Below, piece after piece: positions 24,093-32,982 of a stretch of 64,000 bases of DNA. Position 1 is the stretch's first letter. Each line of letters opens with the position of its first letter. The notes under the pieces were generated by a model. The model was not told where the DNA came from, did no database searches, and worked only from the letters and a program-made list of their open reading frames with translations. Origin of the DNA: Cellulomonas sp. SG140 (GTDB lineage: Bacteria; Actinomycetota; Actinomycetes; Actinomycetales; Cellulomonadaceae); NCBI RefSeq assembly GCF_025770785.1, contig NZ_JANZLA010000008.1:124001-188000 (forward strand), read 5' to 3'. A program made the translations under genes and the position numbers.

Positions 24093-25526
24093 ATGGCGTC
24101 CACCCTGTCGGTCGCGTCCACCCTGTCGGTCGCGTCCCCCGTGCAGCGAGCGATCCGCGCGCCCGTGCTCGTCGCCTGGACGAGCGCAGTGTTCCTCGCC
24201 GTGCTCTTCTCGACGCTCTCGCTGCTGCGTCATGCGCGGCTGCGGACGAGTGGCTACGACCTCGGCATCTTCGAGCAGGCCGTGCGCTCGTACGCCGAGG
24301 GACAGCTGCCCACGTCGCTGCTCAAGGGCGTGGACTACCCGCTGCTCGGCGACCACTTCTCACCGGTCCTCGCCGTGCTGGCGCCCGTCTACGCGGTGGT
24401 ACCGCATGCCGAGACCCTGCTGGTCGCGCAGGCCGTGCTGCTCGCGGTGGGCGTGGTGCCGCTCGCCCGCTGGGCGGGGCAGACCCTGGGGACGCCGGCC
24501 GCGATCGTCGTGTCGTCGAGCTACGGGCTCGCGGGCGGCCTCTGGCACGCGATCGCGTTCGACTTCCACGAGATCGCGTTCGCCGTGCCGCTGCTCGCCT
24601 TCGCCATGACGGCTCTCGGCCGTCGCCGATGGCGGGCCGCAGTGCTCTGGGCCGCGCCTCTCGTGCTCGTCAAGGAAGACCTCGGAATCACGGTCGCGGG
24701 AATCGGCGTGCTCGTCGCCGTCCTCGGACGTACGGCCGGTGGTCGCCGTCTCGGCCTCGGGACGGCGCTGTTCGGCCTGGGCGCCACGGCCCTCGAGACC
24801 CTCGTCGTCATCCCGAGAATGAACCCCGCGGGTGTGAACCAGTACACCCGGCAGCTGGACCTGGACACCGTGATCACGCAGGCCGGAACGCTGTTCTCGA
24901 ACCACCTCAAGCTCACCACGGTGGTGCTCCTTCTGCTGCCCACCGCATTTCTCGCCCTGCGTTCACCGCTCGTGCTGGTCGCCGTGCCGACGCTGGCGTG
25001 GCGGTTCCTCTCCGACAATCCCCAGTACTGGGGCACCGCCTTCCACTACGACGCAGTGCTGGTGCCCGTCGTCACCGCGGCCTTCGTCGACGGGCTCGCG
25101 CGATTGCGACGCGGTGCCGGGTGGACGCCCGCACATCAGCGGGGCGTGCTGTGGGCGAGCGTCGTCGCGACCGCGGTGCTGCTCACGCAGTCGCCGCTGA
25201 TGCAGCTCACCACACCGGGGCTGTGGCGGCCGAGCGTCCATGAACGTGCCGCCCGCGACCTCCTCGCGCGCATCCCCGACGGTGTCACGGTGGCCGCCTC
25301 GAACTCGCTGGCCCCGCAGCTCACCGGCCGCGCGGACGTGAGCCTGCTCGGCATCGTTCCGCTCGAGCAGTCACGGGCCCGGTTCGTCGTGGCCGACACG
25401 TCGATCACCCGCCAGTACCCCGTCGACGGTGACGGGCTCGTCGAGCTCGTCGCGTCGGCGCGGGCTCACGGCTATCGGACGGTCGATGCCACAGACGGCG
25501 TGGTGCTGCTCGAGCGGGAGACGTGA
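24093..25526 (+). CDS. DUF2079 polytopic membrane protein
   Basis: About 477 residues from ATG 24093 (GTG 24084 is an in-frame alternative). At least eight hydrophobic helices are visible. The DUF2079 hallmark is near the N-terminus: SGYDLGIFEQAVRSYAEGQ and LLGDHFSPVLAVLAPVY. DLGIF-Q and DHFSP resemble the acidic loop of GT-C-fold glycosyltransferases, so a lipid-linked sugar transfer role is possible but unproven. It is divergent from a two-component system across an 18-bp palindrome and is probably its target. Confidence 0.82.
   Translation: MASTLSVASTLSVASPVQRAIRAPVLVAWTSAVFLAVLFSTLSLLRHARLRTSGYDLGIFEQAVRSYAEGQLPTSLLKGVDYPLLGDHFSPVLAVLAPVYAVVPHAETLLVAQAVLLAVGVVPLARWAGQTLGTPAAIVVSSSYGLAGGLWHAIAFDFHEIAFAVPLLAFAMTALGRRRWRAAVLWAAPLVLVKEDLGITVAGIGVLVAVLGRTAGGRRLGLGTALFGLGATALETLVVIPRMNPAGVNQYTRQLDLDTVITQAGTLFSNHLKLTTVVLLLLPTAFLALRSPLVLVAVPTLAWRFLSDNPQYWGTAFHYDAVLVPVVTAAFVDGLARLRRGAGWTPAHQRGVLWASVVATAVLLTQSPLMQLTTPGLWRPSVHERAARDLLARIPDGVTVAASNSLAPQLTGRADVSLLGIVPLEQSRARFVVADTSITRQYPVDGDGLVELVASARAHGYRTVDATDGVVLLERET
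24099..24134 (+). repeat. 18-bp tandem duplication inside the DUF2079 gene
   Basis: TCCACCCTGTCGGTCGCG occurs twice head to tail (24099-24116, 24117-24134), duplicating STLSVA in the N-terminal tail. It is in frame and harmless-looking, and a possible site of slippage variation. Confidence 0.9.
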
Positions 25527-25556
25527 GGCCGGTCCGGATCCCCGCTGGGCGGTGCG

Positions 25557-25928
25557 TCAGCCGAGCCGGCGGCGCAGCAGGCAGAACTCGTTGCCCTCGG
25601 GGTCCTGCAGCACGTGCCACGACTCCTCGCCCGTCTGGCCGATGTCCGCCGGCCGCGCGCCGAGGGCCAGCAGCCGCTCCAGCTCCGCGTCCTGCTCCAC
25701 GCCGACGGGGTTGACGTCGATGTGCAGCCGCAGCTTGGTGGTCTTCGGCTCCGTCGTCGGGCTGAAGATCAGCGTCGGCTGCAGACCGCCGAACCCCTCC
25801 TCCGGACCGATCTCGACGTAGCCGTCCTCCTCCTCCAGCACCCGGAACCCCAGCACCTGGCACCAGAAGTCGGCCAGCAGCTTCGGGTCGTGGCAGTCGA
25901 CGACCAGCTCGGAGATGCGAGACGCCAT
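25557..25928 (-). CDS. VOC-family (glyoxalase/bleomycin resistance-like) protein
   Basis: 123 residues from ATG 25928. It has the two beta-alpha-beta-beta-beta units of the vicinal oxygen chelate fold: ISELVVDCHDPKLLADFWCQVLGF and a second ending WHVLQDPEGNEFCLL. The actinobacterial subgroup with L-x-x-D and DPEGNEFCL is common and of unknown substrate. The gene is monocistronic between convergent and divergent membrane protein genes. Confidence 0.87.
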   Translation of the reverse strand: MASRISELVVDCHDPKLLADFWCQVLGFRVLEEEDGYVEIGPEEGFGGLQPTLIFSPTTEPKTTKLRLHIDVNPVGVEQDAELERLLALGARPADIGQTGEESWHVLQDPEGNEFCLLRRRLG

Positions 25929-26037
25929 GCGTCGCACCCTACGACGGGCCGACTAAGGACTGCCTTCCCATTTGCTGCCGATTGTCAGACCCGTCACGCA
26001 CCATGGAACCAGCCGTCGTCGGAAGGGGGCCTGGCAC

Positions 26038-27552
26038 ATGTCCCAGGACGCGCCCGCGGGCGCCGCCCGGCTCACGCTCGCGGCGCCGGCCGGACGCTGG
26101 GTGCTGGTCGCCACGGTGCTGGGCTCGGCGCTGGCCGGGATCGACGCGACGGTGGTCAACGTGGCGCTGCCGCGGATGGGCCGGGACCTCGGCGCCGGGT
26201 TCAGCGGGCTGCAGTGGACCGTCAACGCCTACACGCTGACCCTGGCGGCGTTGATCCTGCTGGCCGGGGCGCTCGGCGACCGGTTCGGGCGGCGGCGGGT
26301 GTTCCTGATCGGCGTCGTCTGGTTCGCTGCCGCCTCGATGCTGTGCGCACTGGCGCCGAGCATCGGGGTGCTGGTGGCCGTGCGGGCGCTGCAGGGCGCC
26401 GGCGCGGCGCTGCTGACGCCCGGCAGCCTGTCGCTGATCTCGTCGTCGTTCGTGCAGGACGACCGGGCCAAGGCGATCGGCGTGTGGTCCGGGTTCAGCG
26501 GGGTGGCGGCCGCGCTCGCGCCGTTCGTCGGTGGATACCTGGTGGCCGGGCCGGGGTGGCGGTGGATCTTCCTGATCAACGTGCCGCTCGCCGCGGCGGT
26601 GGTGGTGATCGCGCGGCGGCACGTGCCGGAGTCCCGCGACCCCGATGCCGACACCCGGCTCGACGTGCAGGGCGCGGTGCTCGTCGCCGTCGGACTGGGG
26701 GCGCTGACGTACGCCCTGACGGGCGCCGCGGGCGGCTGGTCGGTCGGCGTGCAGGTGCTGGGCGCGGCGGGGCTGGTGGCCCTGGCGGGCTTCTGGCTGA
26801 CCGAACGACGCAGCAGGCACCCGATGCTGCCGCCCCGGCTGTTCGCCGACCGGCAGTTCACCGCCGCCAACCTGGTGACCTTCACCGTCTACGCGGCGCT
26901 GGGCGGCGTGTTCTTCCTGCTGGTGGTGAACCTGCAGGTGGTCGCGGGATTCTCGCCGCTGCTGGCCGGGGCCGCGCTGCTGCCGGTGACCGCGCTGATG
27001 CTGCTGCTCTCGGCGCGGTCGGGGGCGGTGGCGACGAAGATCGGCCCTCGGTTGCAGATGAGCGCCGGCCCGCTGGTGGCGGCCGCGGGCGTGCTGCTGA
27101 TGCTGCGCCTCGGCCTGCACAGCGCCTACCTCACGCAGGTGCTGCCGGCGGTGACCCTGCTAGGCCTGGGCCTGGCGGTGATGGTGGCGCCGCTGACCGC
27201 CACCGTGCTGGCCGCCGCAGCGGACCGCGACGCCGGCGTCGCGTCCGGCGTGAACAACGCCGTGGCCCGCACCGGCGGCCTGCTGGCCATCGCCGTGCTG
27301 CCGGCACTGGCGAGCATCTCCGGTGCCGACTACCAGAACCCGGCGTCGTTCCACGAGGGCTTCCGGGTGGCGATGGCCATCTGCGCCGGGTTGCTGATCG
27401 TCGGCGGCGCGACCGCCGCGCTGACCATCCGGAACCCCCGCGCCGACGCCACGCCGCCCACCCCGGCGCCGCGCGAGCGGTACAGCTGCGCCGTGGACGG
27501 ACCGCCGATCCACGAGACCTCCGGACCGGCCGTCACCGCCGACGAGGCGTGA
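26038..27552 (+). CDS. MFS multidrug exporter of the DHA2 (EmrB/QacA) family, 14 helices
   Basis: 504 residues. DHA2 signatures include LGSALAGIDATVVNVALPRMG in helix 1 (motif D1-like), LAGALGDRFGRRRVFLIG (motif A, G-x-L-x-D-R-x-G-R-R) and VRALQGAGAALLTPGSLSLI (motif C-like). A proton antiporter for drugs or metabolites. ATG 26038 follows GGAAGGGGG; an in-frame upstream ATG at 25972 lacks this and adds a soluble tail. Only a VOC gene and an SDR gene adjoin, with no dedicated regulator. Confidence 0.92.
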   Translation: MSQDAPAGAARLTLAAPAGRWVLVATVLGSALAGIDATVVNVALPRMGRDLGAGFSGLQWTVNAYTLTLAALILLAGALGDRFGRRRVFLIGVVWFAAASMLCALAPSIGVLVAVRALQGAGAALLTPGSLSLISSSFVQDDRAKAIGVWSGFSGVAAALAPFVGGYLVAGPGWRWIFLINVPLAAAVVVIARRHVPESRDPDADTRLDVQGAVLVAVGLGALTYALTGAAGGWSVGVQVLGAAGLVALAGFWLTERRSRHPMLPPRLFADRQFTAANLVTFTVYAALGGVFFLLVVNLQVVAGFSPLLAGAALLPVTALMLLLSARSGAVATKIGPRLQMSAGPLVAAAGVLLMLRLGLHSAYLTQVLPAVTLLGLGLAVMVAPLTATVLAAAADRDAGVASGVNNAVARTGGLLAIAVLPALASISGADYQNPASFHEGFRVAMAICAGLLIVGGATAALTIRNPRADATPPTPAPRERYSCAVDGPPIHETSGPAVTADEA

Positions 27553-27575
27553 CGGCCGGCCCGGCCCAGCTCGGC

Positions 27576-28364
27576 TCAGATGGTGGTGACCAGTCCCCCG
27601 TCGATCAGCACGTCCGCCCCGGTGATGTTGCCGGCGGCGCCCGAGGCCAGGAACGTCACCACCGCGGCGACCTCCTCCGGGTGCGTGAACCGCTCGGTCG
27701 GCGTCCCGGCCACCGCCGCGGCACGCACCGCCGCCGGGTCGAGCCCCCGCGCCTGCGACACCGTGTCCGCGACGCCGCCGGTGCCCAGCCACAGCGAGGT
27801 CTCCACCGGCCCGGGGCTGACGGTGTTCACCCGCACCCCGCGCGGCCCCAGCTCCTTGGACAGCGACTTGCTGAACGAGCGCAGAGCCGCCTTGGCGGCG
27901 GAGTAGTCGATCACGCCCGGGTCCGGCAGCGCGGCGTTCACCGAGCAGACGGTGACGACGGTCGACGGCGCTCGCCGCAGCAGGGACGGCAGCGCCGACC
28001 GGGTGGCGCGCACCGCGGACAGCAGGTTCATCTCCCAGGACCACCGCCAGTCGTCGTCGGACACCGCCAGGAAGCCCTCGGTGCGCGGACGCACGCCGCC
28101 GATGTTGTTGACCAGCACGTCCACCCCACCGAACCGCTGCTCGGCCTCCGCGACCAGCGCGTCGCAGCCGGCGAGGGTGGTGAGGTCACCGAGCACCACG
28201 GCCACGTCGTCCTGCTCGCCGAGGGCCGCCAGCTCGGGGCTCGTCGACCGCGCGCCCGCCACCACCCGTGCGCCCTCCGCCGCGAAGGCCTGCGCCACGG
28301 CCAGCCCGATCCCCTTGCTGGCACCGGTGACCACCACGGCCTTGCCGGCCAGGTCGAGGTTCAC
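27576..28364 (-). CDS. short-chain dehydrogenase/reductase
   Basis: 262 residues from GTG 28364, which overlaps the stop of the upstream hydrolase gene (GTGA). It has VVVTGASKGIGLAVA at residues 10-24, NNIGG in place of NNAG, catalytic Ser in VTVCSVNAA, Tyr-x-x-x-Lys in DYSAAKAA, and the common C-terminus ASGAAGNITGADVLIDGG of the FabG-like group. Probably reduces or oxidises a product of the coupled alpha/beta-hydrolase. Substrate unknown. Confidence 0.9.
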   Translation of the reverse strand: MNLDLAGKAVVVTGASKGIGLAVAQAFAAEGARVVAGARSTSPELAALGEQDDVAVVLGDLTTLAGCDALVAEAEQRFGGVDVLVNNIGGVRPRTEGFLAVSDDDWRWSWEMNLLSAVRATRSALPSLLRRAPSTVVTVCSVNAALPDPGVIDYSAAKAALRSFSKSLSKELGPRGVRVNTVSPGPVETSLWLGTGGVADTVSQARGLDPAAVRAAAVAGTPTERFTHPEEVAAVVTFLASGAAGNITGADVLIDGGLVTTI

Positions 28365-29152
28365 AGCCCCTGCTTCTGCAGCCAGGCCAGCGAGGCGTCC
28401 GCGACCGTGCGCCAGCCGGAGTCGATGGTCAGCGAGTGCGACCGGTCCTCGAACTCGAGGAAGTCGGTGACGGCGTCGGAGTGCCGGTACTGCTTGAGGG
28501 TGGCGCGGGTGACCGCCTCGGGCACCGTGTGGTCCCTGCCGCCCGTGATCAGCAGCAGCGGACCGCGGTTCTGGTTCTCGGTGGCCACCTTCGCCGGCGA
28601 GTGCGGGTCGAAGTTGGCCGACGCGGCCTCGAACAGCGGCTTGCCGGGAGCCGGGATGGTCCAGTGGGCGAACAGCTCGTCGGACTCCTTCTCGGAGACG
28701 GCGTTGGCGAAGGCGAACCGGAACTGCTCGCTGGTCAGCGAGACGGCGCGATGCCGGTTCGCCGGGTTCTTGAACACGGGCAGGGTGGCGCGCAGCGCCG
28801 ACAGCGGCACGGGGAGCACGCCCTTGATCTGGGCGGCGTCGATGGCGACGGCCGCGACGCCGAGGTCCCGGCCCAGCAGCTTCTGCGCGATCATCCCGCC
28901 GAAGGAGTGGCCGATCAGGATGGGCTTCTCCGGGAGGTTGGCGATGATCGACGCGAAGTGCTCGGTCACGTCGTCGATGCCGTGGTCGCCGATGGAGTCG
29001 GCGTTGGCGCGCGACGCCTCGACCGTCTCGCCGTCGCCGGGCCAGCCGGGTGCGAGGGGCTCGTAACCCGCGTCGCGGAACAGGTGCATCCAGGGCTCCC
29101 ACGACGACGCGTGGAGCCACAGCCCGTGGATGAACAGCACCGGAGTCGCCAT
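28361..29152 (-). CDS. alpha/beta-fold hydrolase
   Basis: 263 residues. The oxyanion region is LFIHGLWLHASSW (residues 6-18), the nucleophile elbow ILIGHSFGGMIAQ (Ser about 83), the acid is in ITGGRDHTVP and the His in FEDRSHSLTID. The family covers esterases, lactonases and C-C hydrolases. It is coupled to the SDR gene downstream. The pair sits 140 bases beyond the 3' end of a large LuxR-type regulator gene in the same orientation, which may control it. Confidence 0.87.
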   Translation of the reverse strand: MATPVLFIHGLWLHASSWEPWMHLFRDAGYEPLAPGWPGDGETVEASRANADSIGDHGIDDVTEHFASIIANLPEKPILIGHSFGGMIAQKLLGRDLGVAAVAIDAAQIKGVLPVPLSALRATLPVFKNPANRHRAVSLTSEQFRFAFANAVSEKESDELFAHWTIPAPGKPLFEAASANFDPHSPAKVATENQNRGPLLLITGGRDHTVPEAVTRATLKQYRHSDAVTDFLEFEDRSHSLTIDSGWRTVADASLAWLQKQGL

Positions 29153-29292
29153 GATCAGCCCTTCCTGCGATCGCCCGCTCGGTGCGAGCGGGGCATGGCG
29201 ACGACGCTAGGAACGGCGCACCGGACCGGGCTTCAGTCAGACGACTGCACTCGAGGCCGCATCGGACCCGGCGCCAGCGGGCCGTGCCTGCG

Positions 29293-32052
29293 TCATCCGA
29301 CTCGCGCGCCGGCCAGCACCGCACCCAGCTGAGCCCGCGACGTGACCCCGAGCTTGGGGAAGATCCGGTACAGGTGCGAGCCGACGGTGCGGTGCGAGAG
29401 GTACAGCCGCTGCCCGATCTCGCGGTTCGAGAGCCCCTCGGCGGCCAGCCGGGCGATCTCGGACTCCTGCGCGGAGAGCATCTCGGCAGCGTCGGAGGTG
29501 GTGGGCCGGTGCCCCTGTTCGCCGGTGGCACGCAGCTCCTGGTCGGCACGCTCGGCCCAGGCACGGGTGCCCAGTCCCTCGAAGGCGGTCCGGGCGTCGC
29601 GCAGCAGGGTGCGGGACTCGACCGCACGCCGCTGCCGTCGCAGCCACGAGCCGTAGGCGAGCTCGACCCGGGCCCGGTGCCACCTCGACCCGCGGGCGGC
29701 GCCCTCGAGGGCGAGCCGGAAGAGCGGCTCGGCGGCCTCGTCGTCCGCGAGCACCGCGCGGGAATACTCCAAGGCGACGGCCGTGGCGGGTGAGGCGTCG
29801 TGACCGGCGAGCGCCTCGAGCTCGGTGAGCAGCCTGCGGGCGTCGTCCCCGTGACCCGTCGCCACCGCCGCGTCTGCCAGGTAACCCAGCGTCCAGACCT
29901 GCTGGACCTGGTGGTGAGCCGGGTCGCCGGGCTCGAACACCCTCCGCAGCTGCCGGTAGGCGTGCTCGTGCCGTCCAGCGCCGAGCTCGGCCAGGCCGCG
30001 AGCCAGCTGGACGGCCGCCAGCAGGGTCGACATGGGCACCGCCGGCCGCAGCGCCACCGCCTCCGCCTCGGCGAGCAGGGTGGCGTCGGCGCCGTCCGAC
30101 GGGAGGCCGTCGCGCACCGCGCCGAGGGTCGCGATGCCGATCCGTCCCGCGGCGCCCCACAGCGAGCGCCCGGTCTGGTCCGCCAGCCGCATCGCCTCGT
30201 CTGCCGAGGTCACCAGGTCGAAGTCGCCCTGGTACAGCGCCGACCAGGAGCGGATCGCGAGCGCCTCGGCCAGCGGGCTGAGCCGGCTCTGCGAGCGCAG
30301 CGCGTCCACGGGTGCCGTCAGCAGCCGCAGCGCACGGCGCAGGTCGCCCACGCAGAACGCGGCGATGGCGAGGGTCGCCGCGACGTCCGGCTGCGCGGGC
30401 TCGTCGACCATCGAGGCCAGGTGACGCAGCACCGCGGGACCGTGCTCGATCGGCTCGCTGAGCGCGAGGACGGCCAGCACCCGCGGGTCACTCTCGTGCA
30501 GGCCGGCGGACAGCGCGGTGACGACGATCTCGTGCCGCACGTCCGCACCGGGCTCACCCCACCACGCCCGACGTCCGGCGCCGAGCAGCAGCTGGAATGC
30601 CAGGTCCACGTCGTCCGCGGCCAGCGCCTCCTGCGCGTACCCGACCAGCCGGCGCACCTGTGCCGGATCGGCGGAGGCGCCGTCGTCGAACACCCCCTCC
30701 AGCCACACCAGCCGGGACCGGTCCCCCGGCTGCAGCGAGTCCCGGTCCACCTGCCGTCGGATCTCCTCGACCTGACGGGCCCGCCCCAGCTCGAAGGCGA
30801 GCTCGGCGGCGCGCAGGAGCCGTGCCCCGCGCAGCGCGTCGTCGGGGCTGAGCGTCGCCGCGCGCAGCAGCCACGTCACCGCCGACCCGAGCGCGCCCCG
30901 CCGGACGGCTCCTTCGGCCGCGACCACGAGGTCGCCGGCCACCTGCTCGTCAGGCGTGCCCGCGGCCGACGCCCGGTGCCAGGCGGCCCGGTCGCGATGC
31001 CGCTCCTGGAGCACCTGCGCCAGCGCGCCGTGCACCTGCTGCCTGCGCGACTGGGACATCGCGTGCCGCAACGCCGACCTGACCAGGGGATGCGCGAACT
31101 CGACCGACGTGCCGTCGGACACCAGCAGGCCGGCCGCGAGCGCCGGCTCGCACGCCTCGACGCCCACCGGCGCCCCGGTCAGCACCGCCACCGCGGCGAG
31201 GATCTCGACCAGGTCCGTCCCGTCCTCCAGCGCGGCGACCGCCAGCACCGTGCGGGTCACCTCCGGCAGGTGCTGCGCGCGAGAGGCGAACGCCCGCTCG
31301 AGGCGGGTGGTCATCGGCAGCTCGTCGGACAGCTCCGTCCAGCCGAACCGTCCCGACGCCATCGCCACCGGGAACTCCAGCAGCGCCAGCGGGTTGCCGC
31401 CCGCCTCCCGCAGCACGCGCTCGCGCAGGGCAGGGTCCAGGCCCGGCGCTCGCGCCGCGATCAGCGCGGCGGCCGACGAGTCGTCCAGCCCGTCGACGTG
31501 CAGCCACTCGATCGACGCGTCGTCCGCCAGGGGGCTGGTGCCGCTGCGCACCGACGCCAGCATCAGCACCGGCTCACCCTCGATGCGCCGGGCGATGAAC
31601 GAGACGACGTCCAGCGACGGCTCGTCCATCCAGTGCAGGTCCTCCAGCGACACCAGCACCGGTGCCTCCTGCGCGTGCGCCGCGACCAGCTCCAGCGCGG
31701 CCAGCGACATGAGGAAGCGGTCCGGCACGTCGACGTCGCTCATCCCGAACCCGGACAGCAGCGCCTCCCGCTGCCGCACCGGCAGCTGCGCAGCCTCGCC
31801 CAGCAGCGGGCGCAGCACCTGGTGCAGGCTGGCGAACGGCAGGTGCGACTCCGACTCGCTACCCCGCGCACCCAGCACCCGGAACCCGCGAGCCCGCGCC
31901 TCCTCGACGGTGGCCGCCTGCAGCGCGCTCTTGCCGACGCCCGCCTCGCCGATCAGCGCCACCGTGCGGCCGCGTTCCGGCACCCCGTCCAGGACCGCGG
32001 TCAGCCGGCGCAGCGTGTCCTGCCGTCCGACCAGGGGCGATATGTCCGGCAT
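29293..32052 (-). CDS. LuxR-family large ATP-binding regulator (LAL)
   Basis: 919 residues, normal for LAL/MalT-like regulators. The AAA ATPase N-terminus has Walker A GEAGVGKSAL (about 35-44) and Walker B PVLVSLEDLHWMD. A long tetratricopeptide-like helical middle follows, then a C-terminal LuxR HTH (about 855-915: LSAQESEIARLAAEGLSNREIGQRLYLSHRTVGSHLYRIFPKL). Such proteins activate transcription when a ligand triggers ATP binding. It is divergent from the PEP mutase-like gene (110-base gap) and upstream of the hydrolase-SDR pair; either could be regulated. Confidence 0.92.
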   Translation of the reverse strand: MPDISPLVGRQDTLRRLTAVLDGVPERGRTVALIGEAGVGKSALQAATVEEARARGFRVLGARGSESESHLPFASLHQVLRPLLGEAAQLPVRQREALLSGFGMSDVDVPDRFLMSLAALELVAAHAQEAPVLVSLEDLHWMDEPSLDVVSFIARRIEGEPVLMLASVRSGTSPLADDASIEWLHVDGLDDSSAAALIAARAPGLDPALRERVLREAGGNPLALLEFPVAMASGRFGWTELSDELPMTTRLERAFASRAQHLPEVTRTVLAVAALEDGTDLVEILAAVAVLTGAPVGVEACEPALAAGLLVSDGTSVEFAHPLVRSALRHAMSQSRRQQVHGALAQVLQERHRDRAAWHRASAAGTPDEQVAGDLVVAAEGAVRRGALGSAVTWLLRAATLSPDDALRGARLLRAAELAFELGRARQVEEIRRQVDRDSLQPGDRSRLVWLEGVFDDGASADPAQVRRLVGYAQEALAADDVDLAFQLLLGAGRRAWWGEPGADVRHEIVVTALSAGLHESDPRVLAVLALSEPIEHGPAVLRHLASMVDEPAQPDVAATLAIAAFCVGDLRRALRLLTAPVDALRSQSRLSPLAEALAIRSWSALYQGDFDLVTSADEAMRLADQTGRSLWGAAGRIGIATLGAVRDGLPSDGADATLLAEAEAVALRPAVPMSTLLAAVQLARGLAELGAGRHEHAYRQLRRVFEPGDPAHHQVQQVWTLGYLADAAVATGHGDDARRLLTELEALAGHDASPATAVALEYSRAVLADDEAAEPLFRLALEGAARGSRWHRARVELAYGSWLRRQRRAVESRTLLRDARTAFEGLGTRAWAERADQELRATGEQGHRPTTSDAAEMLSAQESEIARLAAEGLSNREIGQRLYLSHRTVGSHLYRIFPKLGVTSRAQLGAVLAGARVG

Positions 32053-32162
32053 GGGCTCAGCATGCGGGACGACGCAGCCGCTGGACAGGGGTCGACGCGA
32101 CGCCGGATGGTGACGTGCCTGCGGGACTACCGCGCCGAGCCCCCGGCGCGGACGATGGCGCG

Positions 32163-32981
32163 ATGACCGCCCAGAGCTCCGCCGAGAAGGCCGCCGCGTT
32201 CCTCGCCCTGCACACCGGCCCGGGCTTCGTGCTCCCCAACGCCTGGGACGCCGGCTCGGCGCGCATCCTCGCCCAGCTCGGCTTCCCGGCCATCGCGACG
32301 ACCAGCGCGGGGATCGCCTGGTCGCTCGGGGTGCCCGACGGCGGCGCGATCGACCGGGACACGATGCTGACCCACGTCGCCCGGATCGTCGCGGCGGTCG
32401 ACGTGCCGGTCACCGCCGACCTGGAGTCCGGCTACGGCGGTACGCCCGACGACGTGGCCGCCACGGTGGCCCGTGCGGTCGAGCTCGGGGCTGTGGGCGG
32501 CAACCTCGAGGACGCCGCCGACGGCCGCCTGTTCGACCTCGAACCCGCCGTCGAGCGGGTCGCCGCCGCCCGGGCCGCCGCTCCCCGCGGCAGCTTCGTG
32601 CTGAACGCCCGGACCGACACCTACTTCGTCGGCGCCACCGACGACCCCTTCGACCGGACCGTCGAGCGCGCCCACCGCTACATCGAGGCGGGCGCCGACT
32701 GCATCTTCGTGCCGGGCGTCGTCGAGGCCGACACCATCCGCCGCCTCGCCGCGGCCATCCCGGCACCGCTCAACGTGGTGGCCGGCCTGGCCAGCACCAT
32801 CGACGCGCCGACGCTCTTCTCGCTCGGCGTGAAGCGGATCAGTCTGGGCGGCAGCCTGGCGCGCGCGGCCTACAGCCTGCTGGAACGCGCCGGCCGCGAG
32901 CTCCTCGACACCGGCACCCTCGGCTTCCTGGACGGCGCCCTCGGCTACGCCGAGCTCCAGCGCCGGTTCGAGCGCCGATAG
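32163..32981 (+). CDS. isocitrate lyase/PEP mutase superfamily protein
   Basis: 272 residues from ATG 32163. It shows a TIM-barrel of the PEP mutase/isocitrate lyase superfamily: PNAWDAGSARILAQLGFPAIATTSAG, metal-binding D in VTADLESGYG, NLEDAADG, and NARTDTYFVG. The isocitrate lyase K-K-C-G-H active loop is not present, arguing against true isocitrate or methylisocitrate lyase. Members in this branch are often annotated as PEP phosphonomutase or carboxyvinyl-carboxyphosphonate mutase without proof. It is one base from the convergent SNF2 gene. Confidence 0.85.
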   Translation: MTAQSSAEKAAAFLALHTGPGFVLPNAWDAGSARILAQLGFPAIATTSAGIAWSLGVPDGGAIDRDTMLTHVARIVAAVDVPVTADLESGYGGTPDDVAATVARAVELGAVGGNLEDAADGRLFDLEPAVERVAAARAAAPRGSFVLNARTDTYFVGATDDPFDRTVERAHRYIEAGADCIFVPGVVEADTIRRLAAAIPAPLNVVAGLASTIDAPTLFSLGVKRISLGGSLARAAYSLLERAGRELLDTGTLGFLDGALGYAELQRRFERR

Positions 32982-32982
32982 G

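Noticed and set aside
25614..29066. Long plus-strand open frame across VOC, MFS and SDR genes.
   Set aside because: It spans several real genes on both strands and has shadow-frame composition with no domain.
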